A stretch of DNA of 64,000 bases from Tenacibaculum lutimaris (GTDB lineage Bacteria > Bacteroidota > Bacteroidia > Flavobacteriales > Flavobacteriaceae): NCBI RefSeq assembly GCF_003610735.1, contig NZ_RAQM01000007.1, forward strand, positions 535,523 to 599,522. Reading direction: 5' to 3'. Of the stretch, positions 1-8,920 are shown one piece after another (within the stretch, counting starts at the first letter, position 1; each line of letters opens with the position of its first letter). Below the pieces are notes generated by a model that was given only the letters and a program-made list of their open reading frames with translations, ran no database searches and had not been told where the DNA came from. The position numbers and the translations under genes are program-made.

Positions 1-1481
1 ACTGTGTATCTAAAAACTAAGGCACTAGTTCCGCTTCCGCTTTGGTAAGCTGCTTGACGCGTAGTGGCTCCAATAGTGATAGCTATTTGAGGAGTTCCCC
101 CTGTAGTATTTACAGTTATATTCTCATCAAAATTTACAGTAAAGTCCAAGTTTTGACCTGTAAGATAATTACCGTTTATAGGAACACTAACACTTGTAAC
201 AGTTGGAGAAACAGCATCTACTAAAACAGCGGCTGTAGAACCTATACTATTTAAAGTCAGGTTTGCATCTTTTCCTCCAGCATCTTTTAAAGTGCTTCCA
301 TTGGCAGCTAACGAACCAACAGCAATACCGTCAGTGTCAAGATCTCCTGTAAGAATTGTGTGTCTAAAAACTAAAGAACTTGTTCCGCTGCCACTAATAT
401 AAGTTGCTTGGCGTGTGGTAGCTCCGATAGTAATAGCTATTTGTGGTATTCCTCCTGTAGTATTAACGGTTACATTTTCATTAAAGTTAACAGTGAAATC
501 TAAGTTTTGTCCCGTAACATAAGTAGCATTGGCAGGTACACTCACACTAGAAACAGTAGGTGCAACTGCATTTGAAATTACAGTTGTAGTGTTGTCCGTA
601 TCATCAGTGGTACCATCATTAATAACTACTGTAAAAGTGGTTGTTTCTGAAGTAGCTGTTCTGTTGTCAGTTGGGTTGAAAGATAAAGCTCTTAGTTTTG
701 ACTGTAAATCAGTAGGTGTAGTACTCGCTATAGTATAAGGACCAGAACCAGAAAGCCCTGTACCTGTTAGTATTCCTTTTGCATCATTATCTAAAGTAAT
801 AGTAGCAGATAAATTATCATCATCTGCATCCATGGTTGTAATACTAGAAAAAGGAGCAATAGTGCTATTATCATTTACACTTTGACCAGCACTTGTACCT
901 CCAATTACTGGTGCTGTGTTTATTACAGGTGCAGTAATTGAACTTAATGTTATGTTTTTAAACTCAATATTATCAGAATTTGAGGATCCATCTAAGTCGG
1001 CAGTAATTATAACTTCAGCAACATTAGCTACTGAATTAGTTTCACCAAAAATTGTTTTAGCGGAGACCTCCGAATCAAAACTTAAAAGGGCTTGATAGGC
1101 AGCTGAAAGAGTCCATGTATCAATAGTATTACCAGAAGAATCTTTAAAGACAATTTGAGTATTAGTTAAAGTTCTCGAACCAGTGAACGGTCCCCATAAC
1201 ATATCATCAAAAGTAAATGTTCCTGTATTAACACCATCTCCCTTAATAGTACAGGTAAAACTAGCGGTACTGGAAACACCAACTGTTATTATTGGATTGT
1301 AAAAAGTCATATTATCAGAAACAATAATATTTGCTCCCGATGGACTTGTTGTTATTGTTTTAAAACCATTACTACTACTACCTAGTGCTGAAAAAGTATA
1401 AGTTGTTTGTGCAAAAGAAGAGTTAATTGTAATAGAGTATATAAAAAATAATATATACGAGATAAAATAGCTTTGTTTCAT
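1..1481 (-). CDS. Secreted multidomain surface protein with tandem Ig-like repeats (partial)
   Basis: The reading frame opens at the ATG at 1481-1479 and runs without a stop off the left edge, giving 493 codons. Residues 1-25 are a signal peptide ending SFAQ. Next comes a region of about 180 residues without a clear family match. A cadherin-like segment with a DADDDNLSAT core follows (roughly 590-930 in DNA). The rest is tandem Ig-like repeats of 118 residues, with motifs GQNLDFTVNF and PQIAITIGATTRQA. Two units are visible (570 to 217, and from 216 outward) and they stay similar at DNA level with a 354-bp period. Such proteins in flavobacteria are exported, often by the type IX system, and act in adhesion or gliding. 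The C-terminal sorting domain that would prove this lies outside the window. The ligand is unknown. Confidence 0.8.
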   Translation of the reverse strand, partial: MKQSYFISYILFFIYSITINSSFAQTTYTFSALGSSSNGFKTITTSPSGANIIVSDNMTFYNPIITVGVSSTASFTCTIKGDGVNTGTFTFDDMLWGPFTGSRTLTNTQIVFKDSSGNTIDTWTLSAAYQALLSFDSEVSAKTIFGETNSVANVAEVIITADLDGSSNSDNIEFKNITLSSITAPVINTAPVIGGTSAGQSVNDNSTIAPFSSITTMDADDDNLSATITLDNDAKGILTGTGLSGSGPYTIASTTPTDLQSKLRALSFNPTDNRTATSETTTFTVVINDGTTDDTDNTTTVISNAVAPTVSSVSVPANATYVTGQNLDFTVNFNENVTVNTTGGIPQIAITIGATTRQATYISGSGTSSLVFRHTILTGDLDTDGIAVGSLAANGSTLKDAGGKDANLTLNSIGSTAAVLVDAVSPTVTSVSVPINGNYLTGQNLDFTVNFDENITVNTTGGTPQIAITIGATTRQAAYQSGSGTSALVFRYT

Positions 1482-1571
1482 AATGCCTTAATTTGTAAAT
1501 GAGTCATATAAATTCAATAAAAACGTTATTAACAGAGAGGTAGTGTTTCTTTATTGAAGCTTTTTGAGTAA

Positions 1572-1608
1572 AAACAAACATTGATACATTATATATCAAT
1601 GCTTGTTT
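1572..1608 (-). terminator. Terminator-like hairpin after the collar-domain gene
   Basis: Fifteen-base arms (1572-1586 and 1594-1608) with a 7-base loop lie 24 bases after the stop of the gene at 1633-2199. The one imperfect position becomes a G-U pair only in RNA read from the minus strand, which supports that direction. The following U-run is short. Confidence 0.55.
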
Positions 1609-1632
1609 ATCTATTTTAAAAGTTAATTATAA

Positions 1633-2199
1633 TTAGTTTCTAGAAGGAAAAATACCAACTAAAGCAATAATGTAATTAACAGCCAAATAAGGTTGCAAAT
1701 TGTTTATTGGTTGATTTCCTCCTGTATTTCCAACAGTAACAGTTACTTCATTTGCAGCCATGTTAGTATTTGGGGCTGGACTAGTATAGATGTTAGCATC
1801 AACTATATTAGATCTATCTATCGGGGCTTTTCCAGTGGCTAAAACATTTCCTGTAGGGTCGTTTGTAGTTCCGTCAGAGCTTGAAGCTTTAACGGTCCCT
1901 GTCGCAGCATGATTATGGCTAGGAATTTGGGTTACATTTAAAATGTTAGTTTGTGCCCCTCCTCTTTGACCTAATCTATAATCAGATAAACCAGGTCCCT
2001 GTCTAGGACCTATTGGGGCTCTACCTCTTAAATCAGGTAAAGCAAAAGTTGTTCTTCCGTCTCCACCATAAGTGGTTCCTAAAATTGAAAATAAAGCAGT
2101 GTTTTGTGATATTGGTAATAATTGGCCGTCGCATAATGCCCAACCTCTTGGAGCAAAGTTTCCTCCGAACATAACAATTTCTCCTATAAATGGATCCAT
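1633..2199 (-). CDS. Phage tail collar domain protein (microcystin-dependent protein family)
   Basis: This 188-residue protein begins MDPFIGEIVMFGGNFAPRGW and continues with CDGQLLPI and LPDLRGRAPIG. These are the hallmarks of the tail-collar domain (residues about 5-60) found in phage tail fibres and in the bacterial MdpB-like family. The middle is Gly/Thr/Asn-rich with SHNHAATG, and the C-terminus (NLQPYLAVNYIIALVGIFP) is typical of the family. No signal peptide is seen. No phage structural genes lie nearby, so this is probably a stand-alone member of unknown function that may form a fibre or bind surfaces. The first ATG matches the family start. Confidence 0.8.
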   Translation of the reverse strand: MDPFIGEIVMFGGNFAPRGWALCDGQLLPISQNTALFSILGTTYGGDGRTTFALPDLRGRAPIGPRQGPGLSDYRLGQRGGAQTNILNVTQIPSHNHAATGTVKASSSDGTTNDPTGNVLATGKAPIDRSNIVDANIYTSPAPNTNMAANEVTVTVGNTGGNQPINNLQPYLAVNYIIALVGIFPSRN

Positions 2200-2479
2200 A
2201 AGTAATAAAAGTTTAGTAGTTAGTGTTTAGATCAACAATTTAGTAAAAAAAACAATGTGTTTCACGTAACTATCTAATTATTTGTTAATTACATTGTTTG
2301 TTGCAAGTTTGTGAAATTACTAAATATTGAATATTTTTTTCTAAAATCAAATTTAAAGACAAACTAAACTAAACTTTAATTCTATTGTTTAAGCGTGTTT
2401 GATTGATATGCGAACGTATATTTTTAAGGTATATACGTTTAAGGAGAAATGTTATTTATTGGTAAGTGTATTAGCTAAG
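2200..2479. other. 280-bp gene-free stretch with one inverted repeat
   Basis: I find no convincing gene here. The only structure is a perfect 9-bp inverted repeat, AACGTATAT at 2413-2421 and its complement at 2431-2439, with a 9-base loop. It lies 40 bp after the trkH stop. It has weak AT-rich arms and no U-run, so it is at best a poor terminator. Confidence 0.5.
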
Positions 2480-3979
2480 TTAGTTTTTTCTCCAGAAAAA
2501 AGGAGTTAATAAAATTAACACAGTAAATAGCTCTAAACGACCAATTAACATTAAAAAAGAACAAAACCATTTTGCGCCTGCTGATAAATGATTAAAATTA
2601 TCTACAGGACTTACGCTTCCTATAGCAGGTCCAATATTACCTAAGGAAGAAGCACAGGCACCTAAAGCAGATTTTATGTCTAAACCTAAAAGGGCTAACA
2701 CAACTGTACCTATTATAAATATTAACATGTATAGGATAAAAAATGAAAGTACATTAAATATAATCGTTTGATTCACAGCTTTACCATCATAACGAACAGG
2801 GATTATAGCATTTGGGTGTAGTGATTTTTTAAACTCTAAAAAACTGTTTTTCAGCATTATAATGTGTCGAACAATTTTTACCCCTCCAGAGGTAGATCCA
2901 GCTGAGCCTCCTAAGAAAAATAGAGAGAAAAATATAGCGGTAACAAAAAAGCTCCACATGGTAAAATCGGCAGTAACAAAACCTGTAGTGGTAACTACTG
3001 AAATTACAGAGAATAATGAATGGCGAATAGCACTTTCTACTTCTCCCCATACTTTTGGGTGCTCTATTGTTGTTTGTAAATTAGGATCTTGAAAAAAGAT
3101 AATCATTACAGCAACAATAGCAGAAATACCAATAATTCCAAATAAATAATATTTAAATTCTTCACTTTGTATAACTTTTCTCACTTTTCCTTTTAATGCA
3201 AAATAGGTAAGTACAAAGTTAGTACCAGCTATAAACATAAAAAAGATGATGATGTATTGAATTAGAGGAGTATCATTCCAATGAGCCACACTTGCATTTT
3301 TGGTTGAAAAACCACCTGTACTAACTGTAGCCATTGCATGGTTTATAGCATCGAACCAAGTCATTCCAGCTACCTTTAATAGTAAAAACTCAACAGCAGT
3401 TAATAAAACATAAATTAACCATAAACGTTTAGCTGTATCGGTAATTCTTGGATGTAATTTATCAGCTGAAGGCCCAGGAGCCTCTGCCATAAAAAGCTGC
3501 ATTCCCCCAATACCTAATAAAGGTAAAATAGCAATAGTAAGAACAATAATCCCCATACCACCAATCCAGTGAGTAGCACTACGCCAAAATAAAATTCCTT
3601 TTGGCATTGATTCAATATCAGTTAAAATAGAAGAACCAGTTGTTGAATACCCAGATATTGTTTCAAAAAATGCATTGGTAACACTTGGAATAGTTTCAGT
3701 AAGTAAATAAGGTAACATTCCTGTAAAAGATAATGTTAACCACCCAAGAGTTACAATAAGGTATCCTTCTTTTTTATGAATATTATTGTTGTCTGGTTTA
3801 TTAAAAAAGTAGAGTAAAGCACCAAGGGTAATTGTAATTATTCCTGCGTTTAAAATCCCTAATTTAGCAGTTTCATCATAATAAATACTAACAGGAAGTG
3901 CTAGCCACATAAATAACCCGTTAAGGATAGCTGTAACTCCTAAAAAGCGATAAACTAATTTTAGATTAAGATTTCCCAT
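2480..3979 (-). CDS. trkH: Potassium uptake channel subunit TrkH/KtrB
   Basis: This 499-residue integral membrane protein moves K+ (with H+ or Na+) across the inner membrane together with the cytoplasmic regulator TrkA. Four pore-loop repeats are visible. Each carries the selectivity-filter glycine: SGYSTTGSS at 109-117, then STGGFS, TTTGFVT and NIGPAIG further on. Long hydrophobic segments separate them, as expected for four M1-P-M2 units. Length fits TrkH (about 480-500). Its ATG overlaps the trkA stop by one base (TAATG arrangement), so the two are probably translationally coupled. It is the second gene of a trkA-trkH operon. Confidence 0.95.
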   Translation of the reverse strand: MGNLNLKLVYRFLGVTAILNGLFMWLALPVSIYYDETAKLGILNAGIITITLGALLYFFNKPDNNNIHKKEGYLIVTLGWLTLSFTGMLPYLLTETIPSVTNAFFETISGYSTTGSSILTDIESMPKGILFWRSATHWIGGMGIIVLTIAILPLLGIGGMQLFMAEAPGPSADKLHPRITDTAKRLWLIYVLLTAVEFLLLKVAGMTWFDAINHAMATVSTGGFSTKNASVAHWNDTPLIQYIIIFFMFIAGTNFVLTYFALKGKVRKVIQSEEFKYYLFGIIGISAIVAVMIIFFQDPNLQTTIEHPKVWGEVESAIRHSLFSVISVVTTTGFVTADFTMWSFFVTAIFFSLFFLGGSAGSTSGGVKIVRHIIMLKNSFLEFKKSLHPNAIIPVRYDGKAVNQTIIFNVLSFFILYMLIFIIGTVVLALLGLDIKSALGACASSLGNIGPAIGSVSPVDNFNHLSAGAKWFCSFLMLIGRLELFTVLILLTPFFWRKN

Positions 3980-5325
3980 TAGTTAAATAAATCTTCTACA
4001 ATTGTTATTGCTTCAGGTAAACAAAAAACAATAGCCTTGTCTCCACTTTGTAATTGAAAATCTCCAAAAGACATTAAAGGTTCGCCATTTCTAATTACAC
4101 CTCCAATAATAGCTTCTCTAGGAAAGCGTAATTCACGAATTATTTTTTTGGTAACTTTTGCGTTAGGTTTTACTTCAAATTCAAAAACTTCAGCGTCAAC
4201 ATTATGTAAGTTAGCTAAGGCAACAATTTCTCCTTTTCTAATATGGCGGAAAATATTACTAGCAGCGATTAACTTTTTATTAATTAGAGTATCAATTCCT
4301 ATGGTTTGAGAAATATTTATATAATCCATATTTTCAACCAAAGCAACTGTTTTTTTAACTCCTTTAGATTTTGCTACGAGGCAAGACATAATGTTTGTTT
4401 CAGAATCACCTGTTACAGCTACAAAAGCATCCATTTCTCTAATACTTTCTTCTTCTAACAATTCCAAATCTCTACCATCTCCATAAATAACCAGAGTGTT
4501 GCGAAGATCTTCTGCTAGTTGTAAAGCTTTGTCTTTGTCTTTTTCAATAAGTTTAACTTTAAAATTGTCTTTGCAAAGTTTTCTAGCTGTTTTTCGTCCA
4601 ACACGACTCCCACCTAAAATCATTACGTTAGTAATATCTATATGATCTTTACCAATAATAGGGTAAAGCTTATCAATACTATATTTAGGGACAGAAAAAT
4701 AAACTTGATCGTTTATTTTATATTCGGTATCTCCTCTTGGAATTATTGTTTGAGAGGTACCTTCACGCTTTATAGCTATGGTAATAAAATCTACTAAACA
4801 ATATTTTTCTTTCGTCTCTTTTACTGTAAGATCAAGAATAGGTGACTTATATCCTAAAGTTGTCCCCATAATGTTAAAAACACCATTTTCAAAGGCAACG
4901 GTATCGTTAAATGAAGACTGATGTAGGAGTGATTTAATTTCTTCTGCAGCTAATTCTTCAGGAGAAATCATAAAATCTACCCCATAATCTTTAAAATTAA
5001 TACAAGGATTATCTAAAAACTCAGGATTACTAATTCTAGCAATAGTTTTTTTTACGCCTAGTGCTTTTCCTATTACTGAAATAGTGAAATTTGTATTAGG
5101 ACTCTCAGTAACAGCTAATAATAGGTCAGCCGAACTAACTCCTATTTCTTTTAGAAGTTTAATTGAGGTAGCGTCACCTTTTTTAGTGATAACATCTAGG
5201 TGATTGTTTAGGTATTCTAATTTTTCACCGTCAAAATCAATTACATAGGTGTCTTGTGCTTCGTAAGAAAGGAGTTTAGCCAAATGAAAACCAACGTCTC
5301 CAGCCCCGGCTATTATAATCTTCAT
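3979..5325 (-). CDS. trkA: Trk potassium uptake regulator TrkA
   Basis: This 448-residue cytoplasmic protein gates the TrkH channel in response to bound nucleotide. Two RCK units are present. The first opens with MKIIIAGAGDVGFHLAK, a Rossmann NAD-binding loop, and the second with VMILGGSRVGRKTARK near residue 230. Each is followed by a TrkA-C-type region. The frame is open upstream to 5382, but the family start MKIII lies at 5325. The longer form would place a hydrophobic tail before the Rossmann fold and would begin within the promoter. It is the first gene of the operon with trkH and is divergent from radC. Confidence 0.95.
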   Translation of the reverse strand: MKIIIAGAGDVGFHLAKLLSYEAQDTYVIDFDGEKLEYLNNHLDVITKKGDATSIKLLKEIGVSSADLLLAVTESPNTNFTISVIGKALGVKKTIARISNPEFLDNPCINFKDYGVDFMISPEELAAEEIKSLLHQSSFNDTVAFENGVFNIMGTTLGYKSPILDLTVKETKEKYCLVDFITIAIKREGTSQTIIPRGDTEYKINDQVYFSVPKYSIDKLYPIIGKDHIDITNVMILGGSRVGRKTARKLCKDNFKVKLIEKDKDKALQLAEDLRNTLVIYGDGRDLELLEEESIREMDAFVAVTGDSETNIMSCLVAKSKGVKKTVALVENMDYINISQTIGIDTLINKKLIAASNIFRHIRKGEIVALANLHNVDAEVFEFEVKPNAKVTKKIIRELRFPREAIIGGVIRNGEPLMSFGDFQLQSGDKAIVFCLPEAITIVEDLFN

Positions 5326-5351
5326 AGTAAAATTTAAAAAAAGACTGACTG

Positions 5352-5383
5352 CAAAGATACTGTGCTTCTTTTGGTTGTGCAAA
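5352..5383 (-). promoter_or_regulatory. trkA promoter
   Basis: On the minus strand a TTTG (5383-5380), a 20-base spacer and TATCTTTG (5359-5352) match the Bacteroidota TTTG/TAnnTTTG promoter. The -7 box lies 27 bases before the trkA ATG. A weaker plus-strand match, TATCTTTA at 5390-5397, may serve the divergent radC gene. Confidence 0.65.
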
Positions 5384-5417
5384 AAATGTTATCTTTATAA
5401 ATCTACCAAGAAAAAAG

Positions 5418-6104
5418 ATGAAAAAGATTTCAATTAAATCATGGGCTTTAGATGATAGGCCAAGAGAAAAGCTATTGTTAAAAGGAAAATCAACTTTGTC
5501 GGATGCAGAGTTAATAGCAATTTTAATAGGGTCAGGCAATAGAGATGAAAGTGCTGTTGGATTGGCTAAAAGAATTTTAGTGTCAGTAAATAATGATTTA
5601 AGTTCGTTGGCTAAGCTATCTGTAGAAGAATTAATGAAGTTTAAAGGAATAGGTGAGGCTAAAGCAATATCAATAGTTACTGCTTTAGAATTTGGAAAAA
5701 GAAGACAGTTTGAAGAAAAAGTAATAACACCAAAAATAAGTAGCTCTAAAGATGTTGCAAAAATTATGCTACCATTAATAGGAGATTTACAGCATGAAGA
5801 GTTTTGGGTGTTGTACCTAAACAATTCGAACAAAGTTTTAGCAAAACATCAATTAAGTAAAGGCGGATTTACTGCTACATTGGTAGATATACGCTTATTA
5901 TATAAAAGAGGACTCGAGTTATCTTCTATCGGAATTATTGTTTGTCATAATCATCCTTCAGGAAAGTTAGAACCTAGTAGATCAGATATAGAGCTAACTC
6001 AGAAGATAAAGAAAGCAGGAGAGACTTTAGATATTAAATTGTTAGATCATTTAATTATTACTGAAAAAGCGTATTTTAGCTTTGCTGATGAAAGCATCTT
6101 ATAG
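5418..6104 (+). CDS. radC: RadC family protein (JAB/MPN domain)
   Basis: This 228-residue member of the RadC/UPF0758 family has an N-terminal UPF0758 region (about 1-100) with a helix-hairpin-helix FKGIGEAKA at 75-83. A JAB1/MPN metalloprotease-like domain follows. The zinc site is intact: H177 and H179 in HNHPSG, D190, and a candidate catalytic Glu in HEEFW near 127. The old link of RadC to DNA repair is not well supported, and its true role in the cell is unsettled. It is divergent from trkA and followed 25 bases later by the deacetylase-like gene. Confidence 0.9.
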   Translation: MKKISIKSWALDDRPREKLLLKGKSTLSDAELIAILIGSGNRDESAVGLAKRILVSVNNDLSSLAKLSVEELMKFKGIGEAKAISIVTALEFGKRRQFEEKVITPKISSSKDVAKIMLPLIGDLQHEEFWVLYLNNSNKVLAKHQLSKGGFTATLVDIRLLYKRGLELSSIGIIVCHNHPSGKLEPSRSDIELTQKIKKAGETLDIKLLDHLIITEKAYFSFADESIL

Positions 6105-6129
6105 TTGTAGGTTTTACAACTAATATCTA

Positions 6130-7443
6130 ATGAGTATGATACTGATTTACACCCATAAAGTTACTCCTCGAGTTCGTTATATTTTCAAACAAATTTTTAC
6201 ACGCATTTTACAGGTTGAAATAGATTTTACAGGTAAAGTAGAAGAGTTTGTTGCTTTTAACGGACCAAAATTTTCATATACTAACGTACCTTTAGGTAAA
6301 GAATTTTTTGTTCAGAGTAATGAGTTGTTATTTCAACAAGGTATAAAAGATGTTGAAGTTAACATACAAGAGTGGGAAGGAGTACCTTGCTTTTTTTCTG
6401 CAATTGAAGCTTCAGAAATTCCATTTGATATTTTTGCTGCTAGTTTTTATTTAATTACTAGGTACGAAGAATATTTACCACATATTAAAGATAAACATGG
6501 GCGTTTTTCGGCAAATCAAAGTATTGCTTATCAGAACGGATTTTTAGAAAAACCTTTAGTTGATGTTTGGGCATACAAGTTTTTAGAGGTTTTAAAACAT
6601 AAATTTCCCGATTTTGAAAACGAAGCAAGAACATATCAATATATTTCAACTATAGATGTTGATAATGCCTATGCATACAAACACAAAAGTTTTATAAGAA
6701 CTATAGGAGGGTTTTTAAAAGATGCTTCACAATTTAAAATTTTTACAATTTGGGATAGGTTTGCGGTACTTTTCAATCTAAAAAAAGATCCGTTTGACAC
6801 TTTTGAAAAGATTATAGAATTAAAGAAAACGTATAACGTAAGAACTATTTTTTTCTTTTTAATAGGAGATTACACAACATTTGATACCAATGTTTCTGCT
6901 TCAAAAAGAAAATTCAAGTTGTTGATAAAAGATATGGTAGATTATGCTCGGGTAGCTTTGCACCCGTCATATTACAGCATGAACGATGTTTCTTTGTTAA
7001 AGAAAGAAAAAGAACGTTTAGAGGCTATTACCAATATTCCTATTAAACGATCGAAACAACATTATTTACGAGTTTCGTTGCCTGAAACTTATCAGCAATT
7101 AATCGATTTAGAAATAGAAGAAGATTATTCAATGGGATATGCTAGTCATGTCGGTTTTAGAGCAAGTACATGCACTCCTTTTTATTTTTATGATTTAGAT
7201 TTTGAAATTCAAACGCCGTTAAAAATATTTCCATTTGCGTTGATGGATGCAACGCTTAATGACTATATGAGGTTTACACCCAAGCAGTCACTGGGAAAAA
7301 TTAGAGATTTAAAAAATGAGGTAAAAGCAGTCAATGGTACTTTTATTACGGTTTTTCATAACGAAAGTTTGAGCAACTATTTGAGATGGAGAGGTTGGAG
7401 TAGGTTCTATAATTCAATGCTTAAAATAGTTAAAGAAGGATAA
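6130..7443 (+). CDS. Polysaccharide deacetylase (NodB-like) family protein
   Basis: This 437-residue protein appears soluble, with no signal peptide. The C-terminal two thirds look like a divergent NodB deacetylase fold: STIDVDNAYAYKHK near 175-190 supplies the Asp pair, and VALHPSYYS near 275 supplies the H-x-x-x-S-type metal site. The N-terminal part (about 1-150) resembles the domain found before NodB folds in flavobacterial homologues. A zinc-dependent sugar or peptide deacetylase role is plausible but the substrate is unknown. ATG 6130 is used; the second ATG at 6136 (MILIYTH) is an equally possible start. The next gene follows after 5 bases, so they are probably cotranscribed. Confidence 0.65.
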   Translation: MSMILIYTHKVTPRVRYIFKQIFTRILQVEIDFTGKVEEFVAFNGPKFSYTNVPLGKEFFVQSNELLFQQGIKDVEVNIQEWEGVPCFFSAIEASEIPFDIFAASFYLITRYEEYLPHIKDKHGRFSANQSIAYQNGFLEKPLVDVWAYKFLEVLKHKFPDFENEARTYQYISTIDVDNAYAYKHKSFIRTIGGFLKDASQFKIFTIWDRFAVLFNLKKDPFDTFEKIIELKKTYNVRTIFFFLIGDYTTFDTNVSASKRKFKLLIKDMVDYARVALHPSYYSMNDVSLLKKEKERLEAITNIPIKRSKQHYLRVSLPETYQQLIDLEIEEDYSMGYASHVGFRASTCTPFYFYDLDFEIQTPLKIFPFALMDATLNDYMRFTPKQSLGKIRDLKNEVKAVNGTFITVFHNESLSNYLRWRGWSRFYNSMLKIVKEG

Positions 7444-7448
7444 AAAAT

Positions 7449-8129
7449 ATGGAAATAAAACACTTGTTTTTTGATTTAGATCATACACTTTGGGATTTTG
7501 ATAAAAATTCAAAACTAACTTTTCAAAAAATTTTCCAAGAGCAAAATATTGCAATTTCTATCGATGATTTTTTAGAAGTATATATGCCTGTAAATCTAAA
7601 ATATTGGCGATTGTATAGAGAAGATAAAATAGAAAAAGCTGCGTTAAGATATCATAGATTAAAAGAAACATTTGATGCTTTAAATTATAAGGTTTCTGAT
7701 AATATGATTGATGTAATTTCTGAAGATTACATTCGTTATTTGCCTAGTTATAATTATCTTTTTTCTGATGCTGTAGAAGTTTTAGAATATTTAGAAAATA
7801 AATATCATTTACATATTATAACCAATGGTTTTGAAGAGGTACAGAATTTAAAACTTCAAAAATCAGGGATTGATAAATATTTTAAGCAAGTAATTACTTC
7901 GGAATGTGTTGGAGTAAAAAAGCCTAATCCAAAAGTTTTTGAATTTGCTTTAAGCAAGGCAGAAGCAGAAGCTCACGAATCGATTATGATAGGAGATAGT
8001 TATGAAGCAGATATAATGGGAGCTTTAAATTCAGGAATGATGGCAATCCATTTTTCAGAAGAAGCAAAAAATAAAAATAAAGGAGTACAGAGAGTGGCCT
8101 CATTAATAGAATTAAAAAAATATTTATAA
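7449..8129 (+). CDS. HAD-family nucleotidase/phosphatase, YjjG-like
   Basis: This 226-residue HAD hydrolase has all four motifs. Motif I is DLDHTLWD with nucleophile D9 and D11. Motif II is ITNGF with T125. Motif III is the Lys in VKKPNP near 157. Motif IV is GDSYEAD with D183 and D188. A helical cap lies between motifs I and II. WDF after the nucleophile motif and overall length match the YjjG pyrimidine 5'-nucleotidase group, which removes phosphate from (mutagenic) pyrimidine nucleotides. The exact substrate cannot be read from sequence. Confidence 0.8.
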   Translation: MEIKHLFFDLDHTLWDFDKNSKLTFQKIFQEQNIAISIDDFLEVYMPVNLKYWRLYREDKIEKAALRYHRLKETFDALNYKVSDNMIDVISEDYIRYLPSYNYLFSDAVEVLEYLENKYHLHIITNGFEEVQNLKLQKSGIDKYFKQVITSECVGVKKPNPKVFEFALSKAEAEAHESIMIGDSYEADIMGALNSGMMAIHFSEEAKNKNKGVQRVASLIELKKYL

Positions 8130-8170
8130 GTTTATCAAGAATAAAGATATCATAACTAATAAGACATAAA

Positions 8171-8920
8171 ATGAAAAGAATACTTTTAGTAGCATTGTTT
8201 ATTTCAACAGCAAGTTTTGCACAGAAATCCATCAATAATTACAAATACGTAATCGTACCAAGCAAGTTTGATTTTGTAAAAGAAAAAGATAAATATCAAA
8301 CAAGTTCATTAACTAAATTCTTATTTAATAAATATGGATTCACCGCTTTTTTAGATGATGAAGAGCTACCTACAGAAATTGCTAATAATAGATGTTTAGC
8401 TTTAACAGGAACTGTAAAAGATGAATCAAGTATGTTTACCACTAAAAGTGTTATTGAACTAACTGATTGTTATAATAAAGTTGTATTTACGTCAAAAGAA
8501 GGAAGAAGTAAAGAAAAGGAATATAAAAAAGCGTATCAAGAAGCAATTCGTAATGCTTTTAAATCGATTGAGGCTTTAAAATATACATATATTCCGTTAC
8601 AAGAAGATGTTGTAACTAAAAACAAAGAAGTACCACCAGTTGTAACTGTCGTACCAACAGTAGTTAAAAACACACCAGCTGAGGTTGTTGAAAAGCCAGC
8701 TAAGGCTAAAGAACAATTATTCGCACAGCCTGTAGCTAATGGATTTCAATTAGTAAACATGAAACCAGAGGTTGTTTTTCAAGTGTTAAAAACTAATGTA
8801 AAAGATGTTTTTGTGATAAAAGATAAAAATGGAGTCTTATACAAAAGTGGAAATTCTTGGTTTGCTGAATACTATACAAATGATGGCAAAGTAACTGAAG
8901 AATACCAAGTGAAGTTTTAA
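8171..8920 (+). CDS. Exported protein of unknown function
   Basis: The protein has 249 residues. MKRILLVALFISTASFAQKS is a signal peptide with a cleavage-type SFAQ, so it is periplasmic or outer-membrane associated. An alpha/beta-looking region (about 20-135) is followed by a Pro/Val/Thr-rich linker near 150-180 (repeats like VVTVVPTVV). A compact C-terminal part follows, with KDKNGVLYKSGNSWFAEYY, which may be a small beta domain. I do not recognise the family. It lies 41 bases after the HAD gene and converges with the rarA transcript. Confidence 0.6.
   Translation: MKRILLVALFISTASFAQKSINNYKYVIVPSKFDFVKEKDKYQTSSLTKFLFNKYGFTAFLDDEELPTEIANNRCLALTGTVKDESSMFTTKSVIELTDCYNKVVFTSKEGRSKEKEYKKAYQEAIRNAFKSIEALKYTYIPLQEDVVTKNKEVPPVVTVVPTVVKNTPAEVVEKPAKAKEQLFAQPVANGFQLVNMKPEVVFQVLKTNVKDVFVIKDKNGVLYKSGNSWFAEYYTNDGKVTEEYQVKF

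Noticed and set aside
1..570. The 354-bp DNA repeat looked at first like a satellite or CRISPR-like array
   Set aside because: The repeats are in one open reading frame and encode an Ig-like domain; no spacers are present.
2413..2439. Palindrome as a terminator after trkH
   Set aside because: The arms have only two G/C pairs each and there is no U-run; left as an unexplained inverted repeat.
5276..5833. A 185-residue open frame on the minus strand over radC and the start of trkA
   Set aside because: It overlaps the well-supported radC and trkA genes. Its sequence is Ser/Leu/Phe-rich like a reverse-strand shadow and matches nothing.
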